Positions 39,878-51,625 of a stretch of DNA of 64,000 nucleotides are shown in pieces; position 1 is the stretch's first letter, and each line of letters begins with the position of its first letter. The stretch spans positions 1 through 64,000 of the forward strand of contig CAZYHZ010000021.1 of assembly GCA_964647625.1 (NCBI GenBank). Reading direction: 5' to 3'. A model generated the notes under the pieces. The model did no database searches. It was not told where the DNA came from and saw only the letters and a program-made list of their open reading frames with translations. The DNA is from DASRJG01 sp964647625 (GTDB taxonomy: Bacteria > Acidobacteriota > Polarisedimenticolia > Polarisedimenticolales > DASRJG01). The position numbers were made by a program, and so were the translations under genes.

Positions 39878-39946
39878 AGACGCCCCGCGTTGACGGTGTT
39901 TCCGGGTCCGACTACGATGCGTCGGACGAAAAGGGGCGATCTTTCG

Positions 39947-41157
39947 ATGAACGAAGATCTGATTCACGACTGGAACGCGGGCGACGGGACCCCGGTGCGT
40001 CCGCGCCAGGTGATGCTCGACGACGAGACGCTGCGCGACGGGTTGCAGTCGCCGTCGGTGATCGACCCGCCGATCGACAAGAAGCGCGAGCTGCTCCATC
40101 TGATGGATCGTCTGGGAATCGATACGGCCAACGTCGGCCTGCCCGGGGCGGGCCCGCGCGCCGAATCCGACGTGCTCGACCTGTGCCGCGAGATCGCCTC
40201 CGCGCGCCTGAAGGTCCACGCGAACTGTGCGGCGCGCACGATCGTGCGCGACATCGATCCGATCGTTCGCGTCACGCAGCAAACCGGCGTTCCCGTCGAA
40301 GCCTGCCTGTTCATCGGGTCGTCGCCGATCCGGCAATACGCGGAAGGGTGGGACGAAGACTTTCTCGTCCGGCAGTCGACCGAAGCGATCTCCTACGCCG
40401 TGGGCCACGGCCTGCGCGTCATGTACGTGACCGAAGACACGACCCGCGCACGGCCGTCCACGATCCACCGTCTGTATACGGAAGCCGTCCGCGCGGGCGC
40501 CTCGCGGGTGTGCGTCGCCGACACGACCGGCCACGCGACGCCGGACGGCGCACGGCGCGTGGTGCGGTTCGTTCGCGAGGTCCTCGACTCCGCGGGAGGC
40601 GCCGGCATCGGCATCGACTGGCACGGCCATCGCGATCGGGGATTGGGGCTGATCAACGCCCTGGCGGCGCTCGAAGCCGGGGCGACGCGGGTCCACGGCA
40701 CGGCGCTCGGCGTCGGCGAGCGGTGCGGCAACGCCGAGATCGATCTGCTGCTCGTCAATCTGAAGCTGCTCGGGTGGATCGAGCGCGACCTCACCGCGCT
40801 CGGCACCTACTGCCGGGTCGCCTCCGAGGCGCTCGGGCGGCCGGTGCCCGAGAACTACCCCGTCGTCGGCCACGATGCATTCGAGACCGCGACCGGCGTG
40901 CACGCGGCGGCCGTCATCAAGGCGTTCAAGAAGGGCGACGCCTGGCTCGCCGACCGGATCTACTCCGGCGTGCCCGCGGGAGATTTCGGCTTCCGGCAAT
41001 CGATCCGCATCGGACCGATGAGCGGGAAGTCCAACGTGATCTTCTGGCTCGAAAGCCACGGGCTCGAGCCGACGGACGAGCGCGTCGAGCGGATCTATGG
41101 CGCGGCCAAGGAATCGAACCGGCTGCTCGCGGACGGCGAGATCCGGGCGCTGTGCGG

Positions 41158-41161
<4 letters not shown>
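39947..41161 (+). CDS. HMGL/isopropylmalate-synthase-family carbon-carbon lyase or ligase
   Basis: 404 residues with the DRE-TIM metallolyase fold. The RDG motif DDETLRDGLQSPSV is at about residues 25-38, NVGLPGAG follows, and the metal-binding WHGHRDRGLGL comes later. The conserved VHGTALGVGERCGNAE block is like that of 2-isopropylmalate, homocitrate and citramalate synthases. The C-terminal regulatory domain of LeuA is missing, so feedback control by leucine is unlikely. ATG 39947 has AAGGGG upstream; earlier in-frame starts lack one. The substrate cannot be fixed by eye. It overlaps the helicase gene by 4 bp. Confidence 0.8.
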
Positions 41162-42450
<1,289 letters not shown>

Positions 42451-42464
42451 AGCGGCACCGAGCG

Positions 42465-43037
42465 ATGGGAACGCTCAGGATCGTCGCGGGCCGCCTGCGC
42501 GGCCGGCGAATCCGGATTCCCGAGCACGCCGCGTTCCGTCCCAGCTCCGACCTCGTGCGAGAGTCCTTGTTCAACATCCTCGGACAGGACCTTGCCGGAT
42601 TCGACGTGCTCGACCTCTACGCGGGAAGCGGCGCCCTCGGATTCGAGGCCGCTTCGCGCGGGGCGCGCCGGGTGACGTTCGTCGAGTCGGAGCCCCGGAT
42701 CGCCGCGGCCCTGCGCGCCTCCGCCGCGGCACTCGGGGTCGAGCGCGAGACCCGGGTCATCGTCGGCCGGGTCGAGGACGTTCTGACCCGCGCGCGGCTC
42801 GGCGGGCCGTACCACATCGTCCTCGCGGATCCTCCCTACGAGCTTCCCGCCGAGGCCTCGCTCGTCGAGGCGGTGGATACGGCCCAGCTTCTCGGCCTGC
42901 ACGGAACACTCGTTTTCGAGCGCGAGCGGAAGGCGCCGTCCGATCCCGGCCGGTCCGGCCTGAGCCTCGTCCGAACGGCCGAGTACGGCCGGGCCGCGCT
43001 CGATTTCTTCAAATACCACAACCCGAATCCCCCCTGA
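42465..43037 (+). CDS. rsmD: 16S rRNA (guanine(966)-N(2))-methyltransferase
   Basis: 190 residues. N-terminal MGTLRIVAGRLRGRRIRIP, the RPSSDLVRESLFNIL helix, the SAM motif VLDLYAGSGALGFEAASRGA, and the catalytic DPPY in IVLADPPYELP. It methylates G966 of 16S rRNA. ATG 42465 lies 14 bp after the helicase stop. Length is normal. A hairpin and a promoter for the next gene follow its stop directly. Confidence 0.92.
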   Translation: MGTLRIVAGRLRGRRIRIPEHAAFRPSSDLVRESLFNILGQDLAGFDVLDLYAGSGALGFEAASRGARRVTFVESEPRIAAALRASAAALGVERETRVIVGRVEDVLTRARLGGPYHIVLADPPYELPAEASLVEAVDTAQLLGLHGTLVFERERKAPSDPGRSGLSLVRTAEYGRAALDFFKYHNPNPP

Positions 43038-43041
43038 GATT

Positions 43042-43063
43042 GGGGGTATTGAAAAGAACCCCC
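43042..43063. other. GGGGGT/ACCCCC hairpin after rsmD
   Basis: GGGGGT (43042-43047) and ACCCCC (43058-43063) form a 6-bp stem with a 10-nt loop. The C run 43030-43034 at the rsmD 3' end can pair with the same G run, so two folds exclude each other. It may be a weak terminator for rsmD. It also overlaps the LysM promoter, whose -35 lies in the loop. Confidence 0.5.
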
Positions 43064-43076
43064 TCCCGCTTATATT
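43049..43076 (+). promoter_or_regulatory. sigma-70-type promoter TTGAAA-N16-TATATT for the LysM gene
   Basis: -35 TTGAAA (43049-43054) matches 5/6 to TTGACA. Spacer is 16 bp. -10 TATATT (43071-43076) matches 5/6 to TATAAT at 4-5 positions depending on alignment. It is the most complete housekeeping promoter in the window and gives a leader of about 37 nt with GGAGGAG before the ATG. Confidence 0.65.
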
Positions 43077-43119
43077 TGGCCCCGGTTGTCTTGGATCTCT
43101 GGATTCGGGAGGAGCGTCG

Positions 43120-44277
43120 ATGAGACTGATATCTAAGGCTGGGCTGCTGGGTTTGGCCGTGGCTGTGGCCGGATCGCTCGTTTCCGTCGCGGCCGACGCT
43201 CCGGCGAGCACGTCGACGCACCCGCCGAAGAACCTCAAGAAGGTCGGAGATCACTGGACCCCCTGGGATCCGCCCCAGCCGGCCGCGGGCGCCTATGTCA
43301 TCCAGAATCACGACACGCTGTGGGACCTCGCCGGCAAGTGGCTCGGCGACCCGCATCTGTGGCCGCAGGTCTGGGACCAGAACCGCTACGTGCTCGACAG
43401 TCACTGGATCTATCCCGGCGACCCGCTCAACGTTCCCGCGAAGCCGAACGTCGTTCCGCCCGAGGGCCCGGCGACGTCCTCCCAGACCGGCGCCGAGACC
43501 GGCCAGACCGGCCAGGCCGGCGCAGCCCAAACGGCCCAAGTCGAACAGCCGCCCCAGGAACACGCGGCGCCATCGGCGCCTGCGCGCCCTGCTTTGATAC
43601 GGCTCGCCGACCAACATGATCTGTATTGCTCGGGCTGGGTCGAAGGGAAACATCACCCGTCGATGCTCGTGATCGCAGGTGCTGAGATGGAGAAGGTCGG
43701 GCAAGCGACGGGCGATGTCGTCTTCCTCAACCAGGGGCGCAATCAGGGGATCGAGGCGGGCGCCGAGTACCTGGTCGCCCATCCCGATCACGCGGTGATC
43801 CACCCCGCGACCCACGAGCCGATGGGTGTCTACATGCAGCGCATGGGACGCGTCCGGGTGCTGTGCACGCAGGACAACACGGCAACGGCGCTCATCCTGG
43901 ATTCGTGCGAAGACATCCGGCCTGGATTCGAGCTGTTCCCGTGGACCGACATGGACTCACCGGAAGTCGCGCACATTCCCTCGGTCGATGCGTGCACGGT
44001 TCCGTCCGGTCTGGCGCAGGGCTGGATCGTCGACGGCGGCGCCGACGAGCTGAACGCGGTCGGCGCGGGTAACGTCGTCGCGACCGACCTCGGGCGGGAC
44101 GCCGGGGTTCGGCCGGGCTCCCTGCTGACACTCTTCCGGGACAATGGAGATCTTCCGCGCCTCATCCTCGGACAGGCGGTCGTGCTGACGATCGACGGGG
44201 ACACCTCGACGGTGAAGGTTCTTCACACGTCGCGCGACGTGCGGCGCGGCGATCGTGTCGAGGTCATGCAGCAGTAG
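43120..44277 (+). CDS. secreted LysM-domain protein
   Basis: 385 residues. A signal peptide (LLGLAVAVAGSLVSVAAD) is followed by a LysM-like module at about 55-110 (AYVIQNHDTLWDLAGKWLGDP, then YPGDPLNVP). A Gln/Ala/Pro-rich linker and a beta-rich C-terminal half with GRVRVLCTQDNTATALIL and LGRDAGVRPGSLLTLF complete it. LysM binds peptidoglycan; the C-terminal half is of unknown function. A good GGAGGAG precedes the ATG, and a strong promoter lies at 43049-43076. It is the last plus-strand gene before the pnp group and converges with the MshEN gene, 10 bp apart. Confidence 0.8.
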   Translation: MRLISKAGLLGLAVAVAGSLVSVAADAPASTSTHPPKNLKKVGDHWTPWDPPQPAAGAYVIQNHDTLWDLAGKWLGDPHLWPQVWDQNRYVLDSHWIYPGDPLNVPAKPNVVPPEGPATSSQTGAETGQTGQAGAAQTAQVEQPPQEHAAPSAPARPALIRLADQHDLYCSGWVEGKHHPSMLVIAGAEMEKVGQATGDVVFLNQGRNQGIEAGAEYLVAHPDHAVIHPATHEPMGVYMQRMGRVRVLCTQDNTATALILDSCEDIRPGFELFPWTDMDSPEVAHIPSVDACTVPSGLAQGWIVDGGADELNAVGAGNVVATDLGRDAGVRPGSLLTLFRDNGDLPRLILGQAVVLTIDGDTSTVKVLHTSRDVRRGDRVEVMQQ

Positions 44278-44287
44278 ATCGGGAGAC

Positions 44288-45424
44288 TCAGATCTCGCGC
44301 ATCTTGTTCCGAAGCAACAGCATCTCGAACGCGAGACCTGCCTTCGCCGCGACCCGCCGCAGCGCCGGGATGTCCGGATGCGGCATCGGGTTGTCGTCGT
44401 CGTCGATGTAGAGCAAGGCGACGGTCCGCTTGTTGACGACGATCGGAAGCAGCATCACGTTGGCGGGAAGACGCCCGCCCATCGCCGTGTAGAGATCCCC
44501 GTTGGCCGGAAGCTGGGGAACGACGCCGAAATAGAAATCGCGGCTCTGCAGCGCGGTGTCGAAGATCGTGCCCGCTCCCGCGGGGACGACCACCCTCCGC
44601 AGGCTCTCGCCGTCGAAGGCTCGGCCCCGGCCGGCGACGCCGCGAACGCCGTCCTTGCCGACCGCGAACAGACCGCAGCGGCTGGCCCACCCCGAGCAGA
44701 ACGAGAAGATTGCCGTGGCCATGTCGTCCCGATCGGCTGCTCTGACGAGCGCGTCGTCGAGCGCGTCCATCGAACGGATTGCGGCGATCTCGACGGGCGA
44801 TGGCGGGGCGGGAGGCGGCTCGTCGAACGTCGTCGGCGCGTCGAGCGGCTGGCCGTCGAACCCGATCTCGGGCGGAGGCAGAGCCCGCGGATCGGGAGGA
44901 AGCTCGGGCAGCTCCGGCTTCGTCCGCGGAACCGCGACCGCGCCGGGGGCGAGAGCGATTCGCCTCGCGCCCTCGATCTTCAACCGGTAATGGCGCTCGA
45001 GCGCCTGGTACAGACGCGGCTCGATCGCGATCCACGGCTCGATGACGTAGTTCGTCGCGGCCCTCAGGTCGCGAAGCGCGACACCGTCTCGCGGCGCGAG
45101 CGTCGCGATCCGGAGACGGCCGTCGTCGAGCCGGAACGGGCAGACGCGGTGGGCTTCGACGATCTTCACCGGGACGGCGCCGAGCGCTTCCGGCGTCGCC
45201 GCACGAAGCCGCTCCCACGACGCGTACGGGATCCCCGAAACCTCGGTCAGCGCGTCGCCGAGCACCTGCTCCGTGACGAAGCCGAGCTTGAGCAGATGCG
45301 TCTCGAGCCGCCCGCCGAAGAACCCTTGTGTGCGGCGGGCCTCATCGACCTGTCCCGGGGTGAGCCATCCCTGATGGATCAGGTAGTCGGCGACTTGACG
45401 ACCGAGCTGAGGGGCGCCGGCCAA
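44288..45424 (-). CDS. MshEN-like (GspE N-terminal) domain plus GAF-like domain protein
   Basis: 378 residues. The N-terminus has two L-G-x2-L-x3-G-type repeats (QLGRQVADYLIHQGWL and GGRLETHLLKLGFVTEQVL), then LTEVSGIPYASW. This resembles the GspE/MshE N-terminal domain, some members of which bind c-di-GMP. A Pro-rich linker (about 170-215) leads to a GAF-like C-terminal domain (FSFCSGWASRCGLFAVGKDG, MLLPIVVNKRTVALLYIDDD). There is no ATPase. The start is TTG, 7 bp after the pnp stop, so it is probably co-transcribed with pnp. Function unknown; a c-di-GMP effector is possible. Confidence 0.7.
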   Translation of the reverse strand: MAGAPQLGRQVADYLIHQGWLTPGQVDEARRTQGFFGGRLETHLLKLGFVTEQVLGDALTEVSGIPYASWERLRAATPEALGAVPVKIVEAHRVCPFRLDDGRLRIATLAPRDGVALRDLRAATNYVIEPWIAIEPRLYQALERHYRLKIEGARRIALAPGAVAVPRTKPELPELPPDPRALPPPEIGFDGQPLDAPTTFDEPPPAPPSPVEIAAIRSMDALDDALVRAADRDDMATAIFSFCSGWASRCGLFAVGKDGVRGVAGRGRAFDGESLRRVVVPAGAGTIFDTALQSRDFYFGVVPQLPANGDLYTAMGGRLPANVMLLPIVVNKRTVALLYIDDDDNPMPHPDIPALRRVAAKAGLAFEMLLLRNKMREI

Positions 45425-45431
45425 CGTCGGA

Positions 45432-47636
<2,205 letters not shown>

Positions 47637-47655
47637 GGCCTGGCCTCCTGCTGCG

Positions 47656-47687
47656 CCCGCGCTTGCGGGAGGGACCCGCTCGGTCCC
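47656..47687 (-). promoter_or_regulatory. tandem hairpins in the pnp leader
   Basis: CCCGC/GCGGG (47656-47669, loop 4) and GGGACC/GGTCCC (47671-47687, loop 5) lie side by side just upstream of the pnp Shine-Dalgarno. They could act as an autoregulatory leader or partial terminator after rpsO; no U tract is seen. Apart from these hairpins I see nothing in the 185-bp rpsO-pnp gap. Confidence 0.45.
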
Positions 47688-47821
47688 ATGGGTTTTATCG
47701 TCCGTTGGTTTGATCCGATGTCGAGGGGGCGTGGTGCGGCCCCGGATGCCGGGCAGAGCCCACCCGCGGCGTGCGTCGTGACGCGCCGCTGACGAGACTG
47801 CGCGGCATTGCGAGTGATGAC

Positions 47822-48091
47822 CTACTTGCGGATGCCGAGTCGAGCGATGATGCGCTGATAGCGTTCAAAGTCCTTGCGCTTCAAGTAATCCAGCAACCGG
47901 CGGCGCTTTCCCACCATCTTGATCAGGCCGAGCCGGGAGTGGTAGTCCTTGGCGTGAGACCGGAAGTGGTCGGTCAGTTGCTCGACGCGGCTGGTCAGAA
48001 GGGCGATCTGGACTTCGGGAGACCCCGTGTCCGAATCGTGCGTTCTGTAGTCTTGGATGAGGTTCTTCTTGCGAGCGAGATCGAGGGCCAC
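47822..48091 (-). CDS. rpsO: 30S ribosomal protein S15
   Basis: 89 residues: ALDLARKKNLIQDYRTHDSD, TGSPEVQIALLTSRVEQLTD and GKRRRLLDYLKRKDFERYQ, the S15 signature. I choose GTG at 48091 over ATG at 48097. The strong GGAGGAGG (48105-48098) abuts the ATG but is spaced correctly for GTG, and the 89-residue length then fits the family. S15 binds 16S rRNA helix 22. pnp follows on the same strand. Confidence 0.95.
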   Translation of the reverse strand: MALDLARKKNLIQDYRTHDSDTGSPEVQIALLTSRVEQLTDHFRSHAKDYHSRLGLIKMVGKRRRLLDYLKRKDFERYQRIIARLGIRK

Positions 48092-48176
48092 GAGCATCCT
48101 CCTCCGAAGCCGCCGACGTTCGCGAACGGCTCAGATGGGAACGTTCCGGAAATAGACGACCGCAAATCGGCCGGAC

Positions 48177-48185
48177 AGTATCACA
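48177..48185 (-). promoter_or_regulatory. extended -10 TGTGATACT for rpsO
   Basis: Minus-strand TG-T-GATACT: an extended -10 with hexamer GATACT at 48182-48177. It would give an rpsO leader of about 80 nt, long enough for S15 autoregulation. No -35 is needed or seen. Confidence 0.45.
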
Positions 48186-48236
48186 GCTCGCCCGAAAGGG
48201 CGACGCCCGGCCGGAATCCCGGCGTCCGGCATGAAG

Positions 48237-48242
48237 TAGCAT
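48237..48242 (+). promoter_or_regulatory. -10-like box TAGCAT before the membrane TPR gene
   Basis: TAGCAT ends 8 nt before the GTG at 48251. No Shine-Dalgarno lies between them, so a leaderless message is implied. The 159-bp gap 48092-48250 is shared with the rpsO leader. Confidence 0.35.
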
Positions 48243-48250
48243 GCCCCCCC

Positions 48251-50029
48251 GTGTCGGAGCGGCGCGTGCTTCTCGTCGATTTGGGCCTCCTCGCCGCGGT
48301 CGCCGCCATCTATGCACACGTCCTGACGTTCGGCTTCGCGAAGGTCGACGACCTCGTCTACGTGACCAAGAACCCCCACGTGCTTTCCGGGCTCAGCCTC
48401 GAAAACATCCGGTGGGCGTTTTCGAGCTTCGAGCAATCCAACTGGCATCCGTTGACGTGGATCTCGCTGATGCTCGACGCCGCACTCGGCGGGGGAGAGC
48501 CTTGGGCCTTTCACGCGACCAACGTCGCGCTTCACGCGGCGAACGGCATGCTCCTGTTTCACCTCCTCTTTGGGGGGACGGGGGCGCTCGGACGCAGCGC
48601 GCTCGTCGCGGCGCTGTTTGCGGTCCACCCCGCCCACGTGGAATCGGTCGCGTGGATCACCGAGCGCAAGGACGTCCTGAGCACCTTGTTCTGGCTGCTC
48701 GCGATCGCGGCCCACCTTCGGTACGCCCGCCGTCCGTCGCCCCGGGCCTATGCGCTCGTTGCGGTGTTCTTCGTTCTCGGACTCCTGTCCAAGCCGATGG
48801 TCGTCACGCTCCCGCTCACGCTGCTTCTGATCGACGTCTGGCCGCTCGGTCGATTCGATCTGCGGTCGCCGGGCACGCTCCGGGGCTGGAGCCCGCTCAC
48901 CGAAAAACTTCCGTTGCTCGCCCTCTCCCTCGCGTCGAGCCTGGTGACGCTCGCGGCGCAGCGCTCGGTGACGGCGCCGTTTTCGACGCTGCCTCTGACG
49001 GCCCGGCTCGCGCGCGCGGTGGCGTCGTATGCGACGTACGTCGCCAAGACCGTATGGCCGTCGGGACTCTCGATCCATTACGTGTTCGAAGCGCCGCTGT
49101 CCCCTTGGCGGGTTCTCGCGGGACTGATCGTCGTGGGTGGCGGCACGGGACTCGCCGTCCTCGCGCTCGCCCGGCGCCCTTACGTCGCGACCGGCTGGCT
49201 CTGGTTTCTCGTCACGCTGCTTCCGGTCATCGGTCTCGTGCGCGTCGGCGAGCAGGACATCGCGGACCGATACACATACGTGCCCCTGATCGGGCTGTTC
49301 GTCATCGCGGCTTGGCTCGGAGCCGAGCTCATTCGTGCGCGGACGACGCAGCTCGGCTTGGCGTTCGTCACGATCGTGGCGCTTTCAGGGCGCGCCTACG
49401 ATCAGACCAACTCCTGGCGCAGCGCGTTCGACCTGTTCCGGCATGCGTTGGCGGTCAACCCGCAGAACTCGCTCGCGAGGCTCGGCGTGGCCGAAGAGCT
49501 GGCAGCCGCGGGGCGCGACCAAGAAGCGATCGAGCAGTACCGGATCGCGCTCCACGCCCGGCCCTGGGCGATCCTGGGGCACCGGCATCTCGCGGAGTGC
49601 CTCGAGCGCACGGGAAGCCTCGAGGAGGCCGCGGCCGAGTTCGGCAAGGCGCTCGAGCTGTCTGCCGACGACACGGAATCGGCACTCGGGCTCGCCGTGG
49701 TGTCGATCGAGCAGGGACACGCGGACGCGGCGCTCCCCGTGCTCGAGCGTGCTGCCGTCGCGGAGCCCGGCGATGCAAGGATTCAAACCACGCTCGGCCT
49801 CGCGCTGACGCGCCTCGATCGTCCGTCCGCCGCGGAGGCCGCGTTCGCGCGCGCCCTGAGCCTCGACCCGAAGAGCGTCCTCGCTCACCAGGGCATCGCG
49901 GTCGTACTCGCCAACACCGGCAGGACGGACCCGGCGATCGAGCACCTGCGTCGGGCCATCGAGCTTCAGCCGGACTCCGCGGAGGCCCGCGCGAACCTCG
50001 AGAAGCTTCTCGGTCAAAAGGGCAAGTAA
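48251..50029 (+). CDS. integral membrane protein with C-terminal TPR array (TMTC/PMT-like)
   Basis: 592 residues. About ten hydrophobic helices fill residues 1-375, with conserved pieces VDDLVYVTKNPHVLSGLS, HPLTWISLMLDAALGG, FHATNVALHAANGML and FAVHPAHVESVAWITERKDVLS. These are typical of TMTC-like putative glycosyltransferases related to protein O-mannosyltransferases. TPRs follow at about 400-590 (PRPWAILGHRHLAECLERTG-like, SVLAHQGIAVVLANTGRTDP). It may transfer a sugar from a lipid donor to periplasmic proteins, but the substrate is unknown. GTG 48251 is chosen because upstream in-frame sequence overlaps rpsO antisense. Confidence 0.8.
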   Translation: MSERRVLLVDLGLLAAVAAIYAHVLTFGFAKVDDLVYVTKNPHVLSGLSLENIRWAFSSFEQSNWHPLTWISLMLDAALGGGEPWAFHATNVALHAANGMLLFHLLFGGTGALGRSALVAALFAVHPAHVESVAWITERKDVLSTLFWLLAIAAHLRYARRPSPRAYALVAVFFVLGLLSKPMVVTLPLTLLLIDVWPLGRFDLRSPGTLRGWSPLTEKLPLLALSLASSLVTLAAQRSVTAPFSTLPLTARLARAVASYATYVAKTVWPSGLSIHYVFEAPLSPWRVLAGLIVVGGGTGLAVLALARRPYVATGWLWFLVTLLPVIGLVRVGEQDIADRYTYVPLIGLFVIAAWLGAELIRARTTQLGLAFVTIVALSGRAYDQTNSWRSAFDLFRHALAVNPQNSLARLGVAEELAAAGRDQEAIEQYRIALHARPWAILGHRHLAECLERTGSLEEAAAEFGKALELSADDTESALGLAVVSIEQGHADAALPVLERAAVAEPGDARIQTTLGLALTRLDRPSAAEAAFARALSLDPKSVLAHQGIAVVLANTGRTDPAIEHLRRAIELQPDSAEARANLEKLLGQKGK

Positions 50030-50040
50030 TTACGCGGCGC

Positions 50041-50934
50041 CTAGTGTTGCTCGATCAGCACGACCCGGGGTTTGAGCACGCTTCCTTCGACGCGGCCTAT
50101 TCCGAGGAGCCGCCCGCCTCCGTCCCGCACCGATGCGGCCTCTTGGTCGTCCCCCGGCGTCCGGCTCGGCAAGGGCAGCGCGACGCCTGCCGCGAAGCGT
50201 GAAGCCTCGAGCGCGCTCGATAGGACGACCGGCGGCATCCCGAGCGGCATGGAGTCGAGCGGGACGAGCCGCGCCCGCAAGACGTCGGCCGCGCTGCCGA
50301 GAGGAATCGCATCGTCGACGGAAAACGGCCCGATGCGCAGTCGCCGGAGCGAGGCCACCGCCGCGCCGCAACCAAGGTCCATGCCGAGATCCCGCACGGC
50401 GGATCTCACGTAGGTTCCGGCGGAGACCTCGATGCCGTACGCGAATCGATCCGGGGCGCCGGCCGCCGCGACGTCGAACCGGTCGATCCGGACCTGCGCG
50501 GGCGCGGCCTCGAGCCGGATCCCGCGGCGGGCGGCACGGTAGAGGCGCGTCCCATCGACGCTGCGCGCGGAATACTCGGGCGGCGCCTGGAGGCGGGGCC
50601 CGACCTGGCTCGCCGCCGCGCGGCGCACGGACTCGAGATCCGGGAGCGCGCCGTCGTGACGGTGCGTGACCTCTCCGGCGAGATCGTCGGTCGCGGTTCG
50701 AATGCCGAGCACGAATTCGCCGCGATAGATTTTCGGCGCGCTGGGAACGAACTGCGCCAGGCGCGTGGCCCGGCCGAGGACGAGCAGAAGGAGGCCGGTC
50801 GCGGACGGGTCGAGCGTTCCGGTGTGGCCGACGCGGCGGGCGCCGGTCGTCCTCCGGATCGCGGCCACGACGTCGTGGCTCGTCGGTCCCGCCGGCTTGT
50901 CGATCGCGAGCAGGCCGTCCCACGTCCGCATCAT
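50041..50934 (-). CDS. truB: tRNA pseudouridine(55) synthase
   Basis: 297 residues. The catalytic motif GHTGTLDPSATGLLLLVLG contains nucleophile Asp42. The N-terminal DGLLAIDKPAGPTSHDVV, the KIYRGEFVLGIRTATDD block and SAGTYVRSAVRDLG are standard. The C-terminal PUA-like portion is short. It makes pseudouridine 55 in tRNA. ATG overlaps the rbfA stop (ATGA). It is the last gene of the rimP-nusA-infB operon and converges with the membrane TPR gene. Confidence 0.95.
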   Translation of the reverse strand: MMRTWDGLLAIDKPAGPTSHDVVAAIRRTTGARRVGHTGTLDPSATGLLLLVLGRATRLAQFVPSAPKIYRGEFVLGIRTATDDLAGEVTHRHDGALPDLESVRRAAASQVGPRLQAPPEYSARSVDGTRLYRAARRGIRLEAAPAQVRIDRFDVAAAGAPDRFAYGIEVSAGTYVRSAVRDLGMDLGCGAAVASLRRLRIGPFSVDDAIPLGSAADVLRARLVPLDSMPLGMPPVVLSSALEASRFAAGVALPLPSRTPGDDQEAASVRDGGGRLLGIGRVEGSVLKPRVVLIEQH

Positions 50935-51296
50935 GATTCTCGGCTCCCGCCGTCGTCGTTCTCGTGGATCTCCCGGATGATCGCCTCGACTCGCGACCCG
51001 CGCTCGATCGTGGGATCGGAGACGAATCGAAGGGCGGGCGTGTACCGGAGCGCGCCCCGCGCGGCCAGCGCGTGGCGAAGGAACGGGGCCGCGTGGTTGA
51101 GCGCGGCCACCGCGGCATCCCGCTCGGCTTCCGAGCCGAGCCTCGAGACGAACACGCGCGCCTGGCGCAGGTCCGGGGAGAGGTCGACGCCGGTCAGCGT
51201 GACGAATCCGACCGCGGGGTCCCGCACCTCGCGGACCGCCTCGGCCAGGATCGCGCGGATCGATTCGGCGACGCGCTCGTTGCGGCGGTGGCTCAC
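50931..51296 (-). CDS. rbfA: 30S ribosome-binding factor A
   Basis: 121 residues: HRRNERVAESIRAILAEAVR, EVRDPAVGFVTLTGVDLSPD, LRQARVFVS and LRYTPALRFVSDPTIERGSR. These form the KH-like fold of RbfA, which matures the 16S 5' end. GTG at 51296 overlaps the ylxP stop (GTGA); longer upstream frame is shadow of infB. Length is normal. Confidence 0.94.
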   Translation of the reverse strand: MSHRRNERVAESIRAILAEAVREVRDPAVGFVTLTGVDLSPDLRQARVFVSRLGSEAERDAAVAALNHAAPFLRHALAARGALRYTPALRFVSDPTIERGSRVEAIIREIHENDDGGSRES

Positions 51297-51622
51297 CGTC
51301 CCTCGTCCTCCCATCCCGCCGTGCCGCCGTCTGCCGCGTCGATGAAGTCGCGTCCCGTCTCGATCAGGTAGCCGGGGATGCGGCCCTCGACGTCGCGCAC
51401 AATGGCCTCGAACAGAGTCTCCAGCGTGTCTCGATGCGAGGCCACGGAGACGACCGCGATGTGCGCCCGCTGCCAGACGTCCGCGTGCTCTTCCAGCTCG
51501 GAAACCGCGACGTTGTGCCGCGAGCGCAGCCGCTCCTTCACCGACCGGACGACCTGACGCTTGTCCTTGAGCGACCGCGACTGCGGAAGTTGGATCTCGA
51601 CGGTCAAAAGCCCGATGGTCAC
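51293..51622 (-). CDS. DUF503 (YlxP-like) family protein
   Basis: 109 residues: IGLLTVEIQLPQSRSLKDKR, QVVRSVKERLRSRHNVAVSE and DVWQRAHIAVVSVASHRDTL. This is the DUF503/YlxP family, a small protein often encoded between infB and rbfA and thought to work with ribosome assembly. It starts 3 bp after infB. Function not established. Confidence 0.9.
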   Translation of the reverse strand: MTIGLLTVEIQLPQSRSLKDKRQVVRSVKERLRSRHNVAVSELEEHADVWQRAHIAVVSVASHRDTLETLFEAIVRDVEGRIPGYLIETGRDFIDAADGGTAGWEDEGR

Positions 51623-51625
51623 CCT

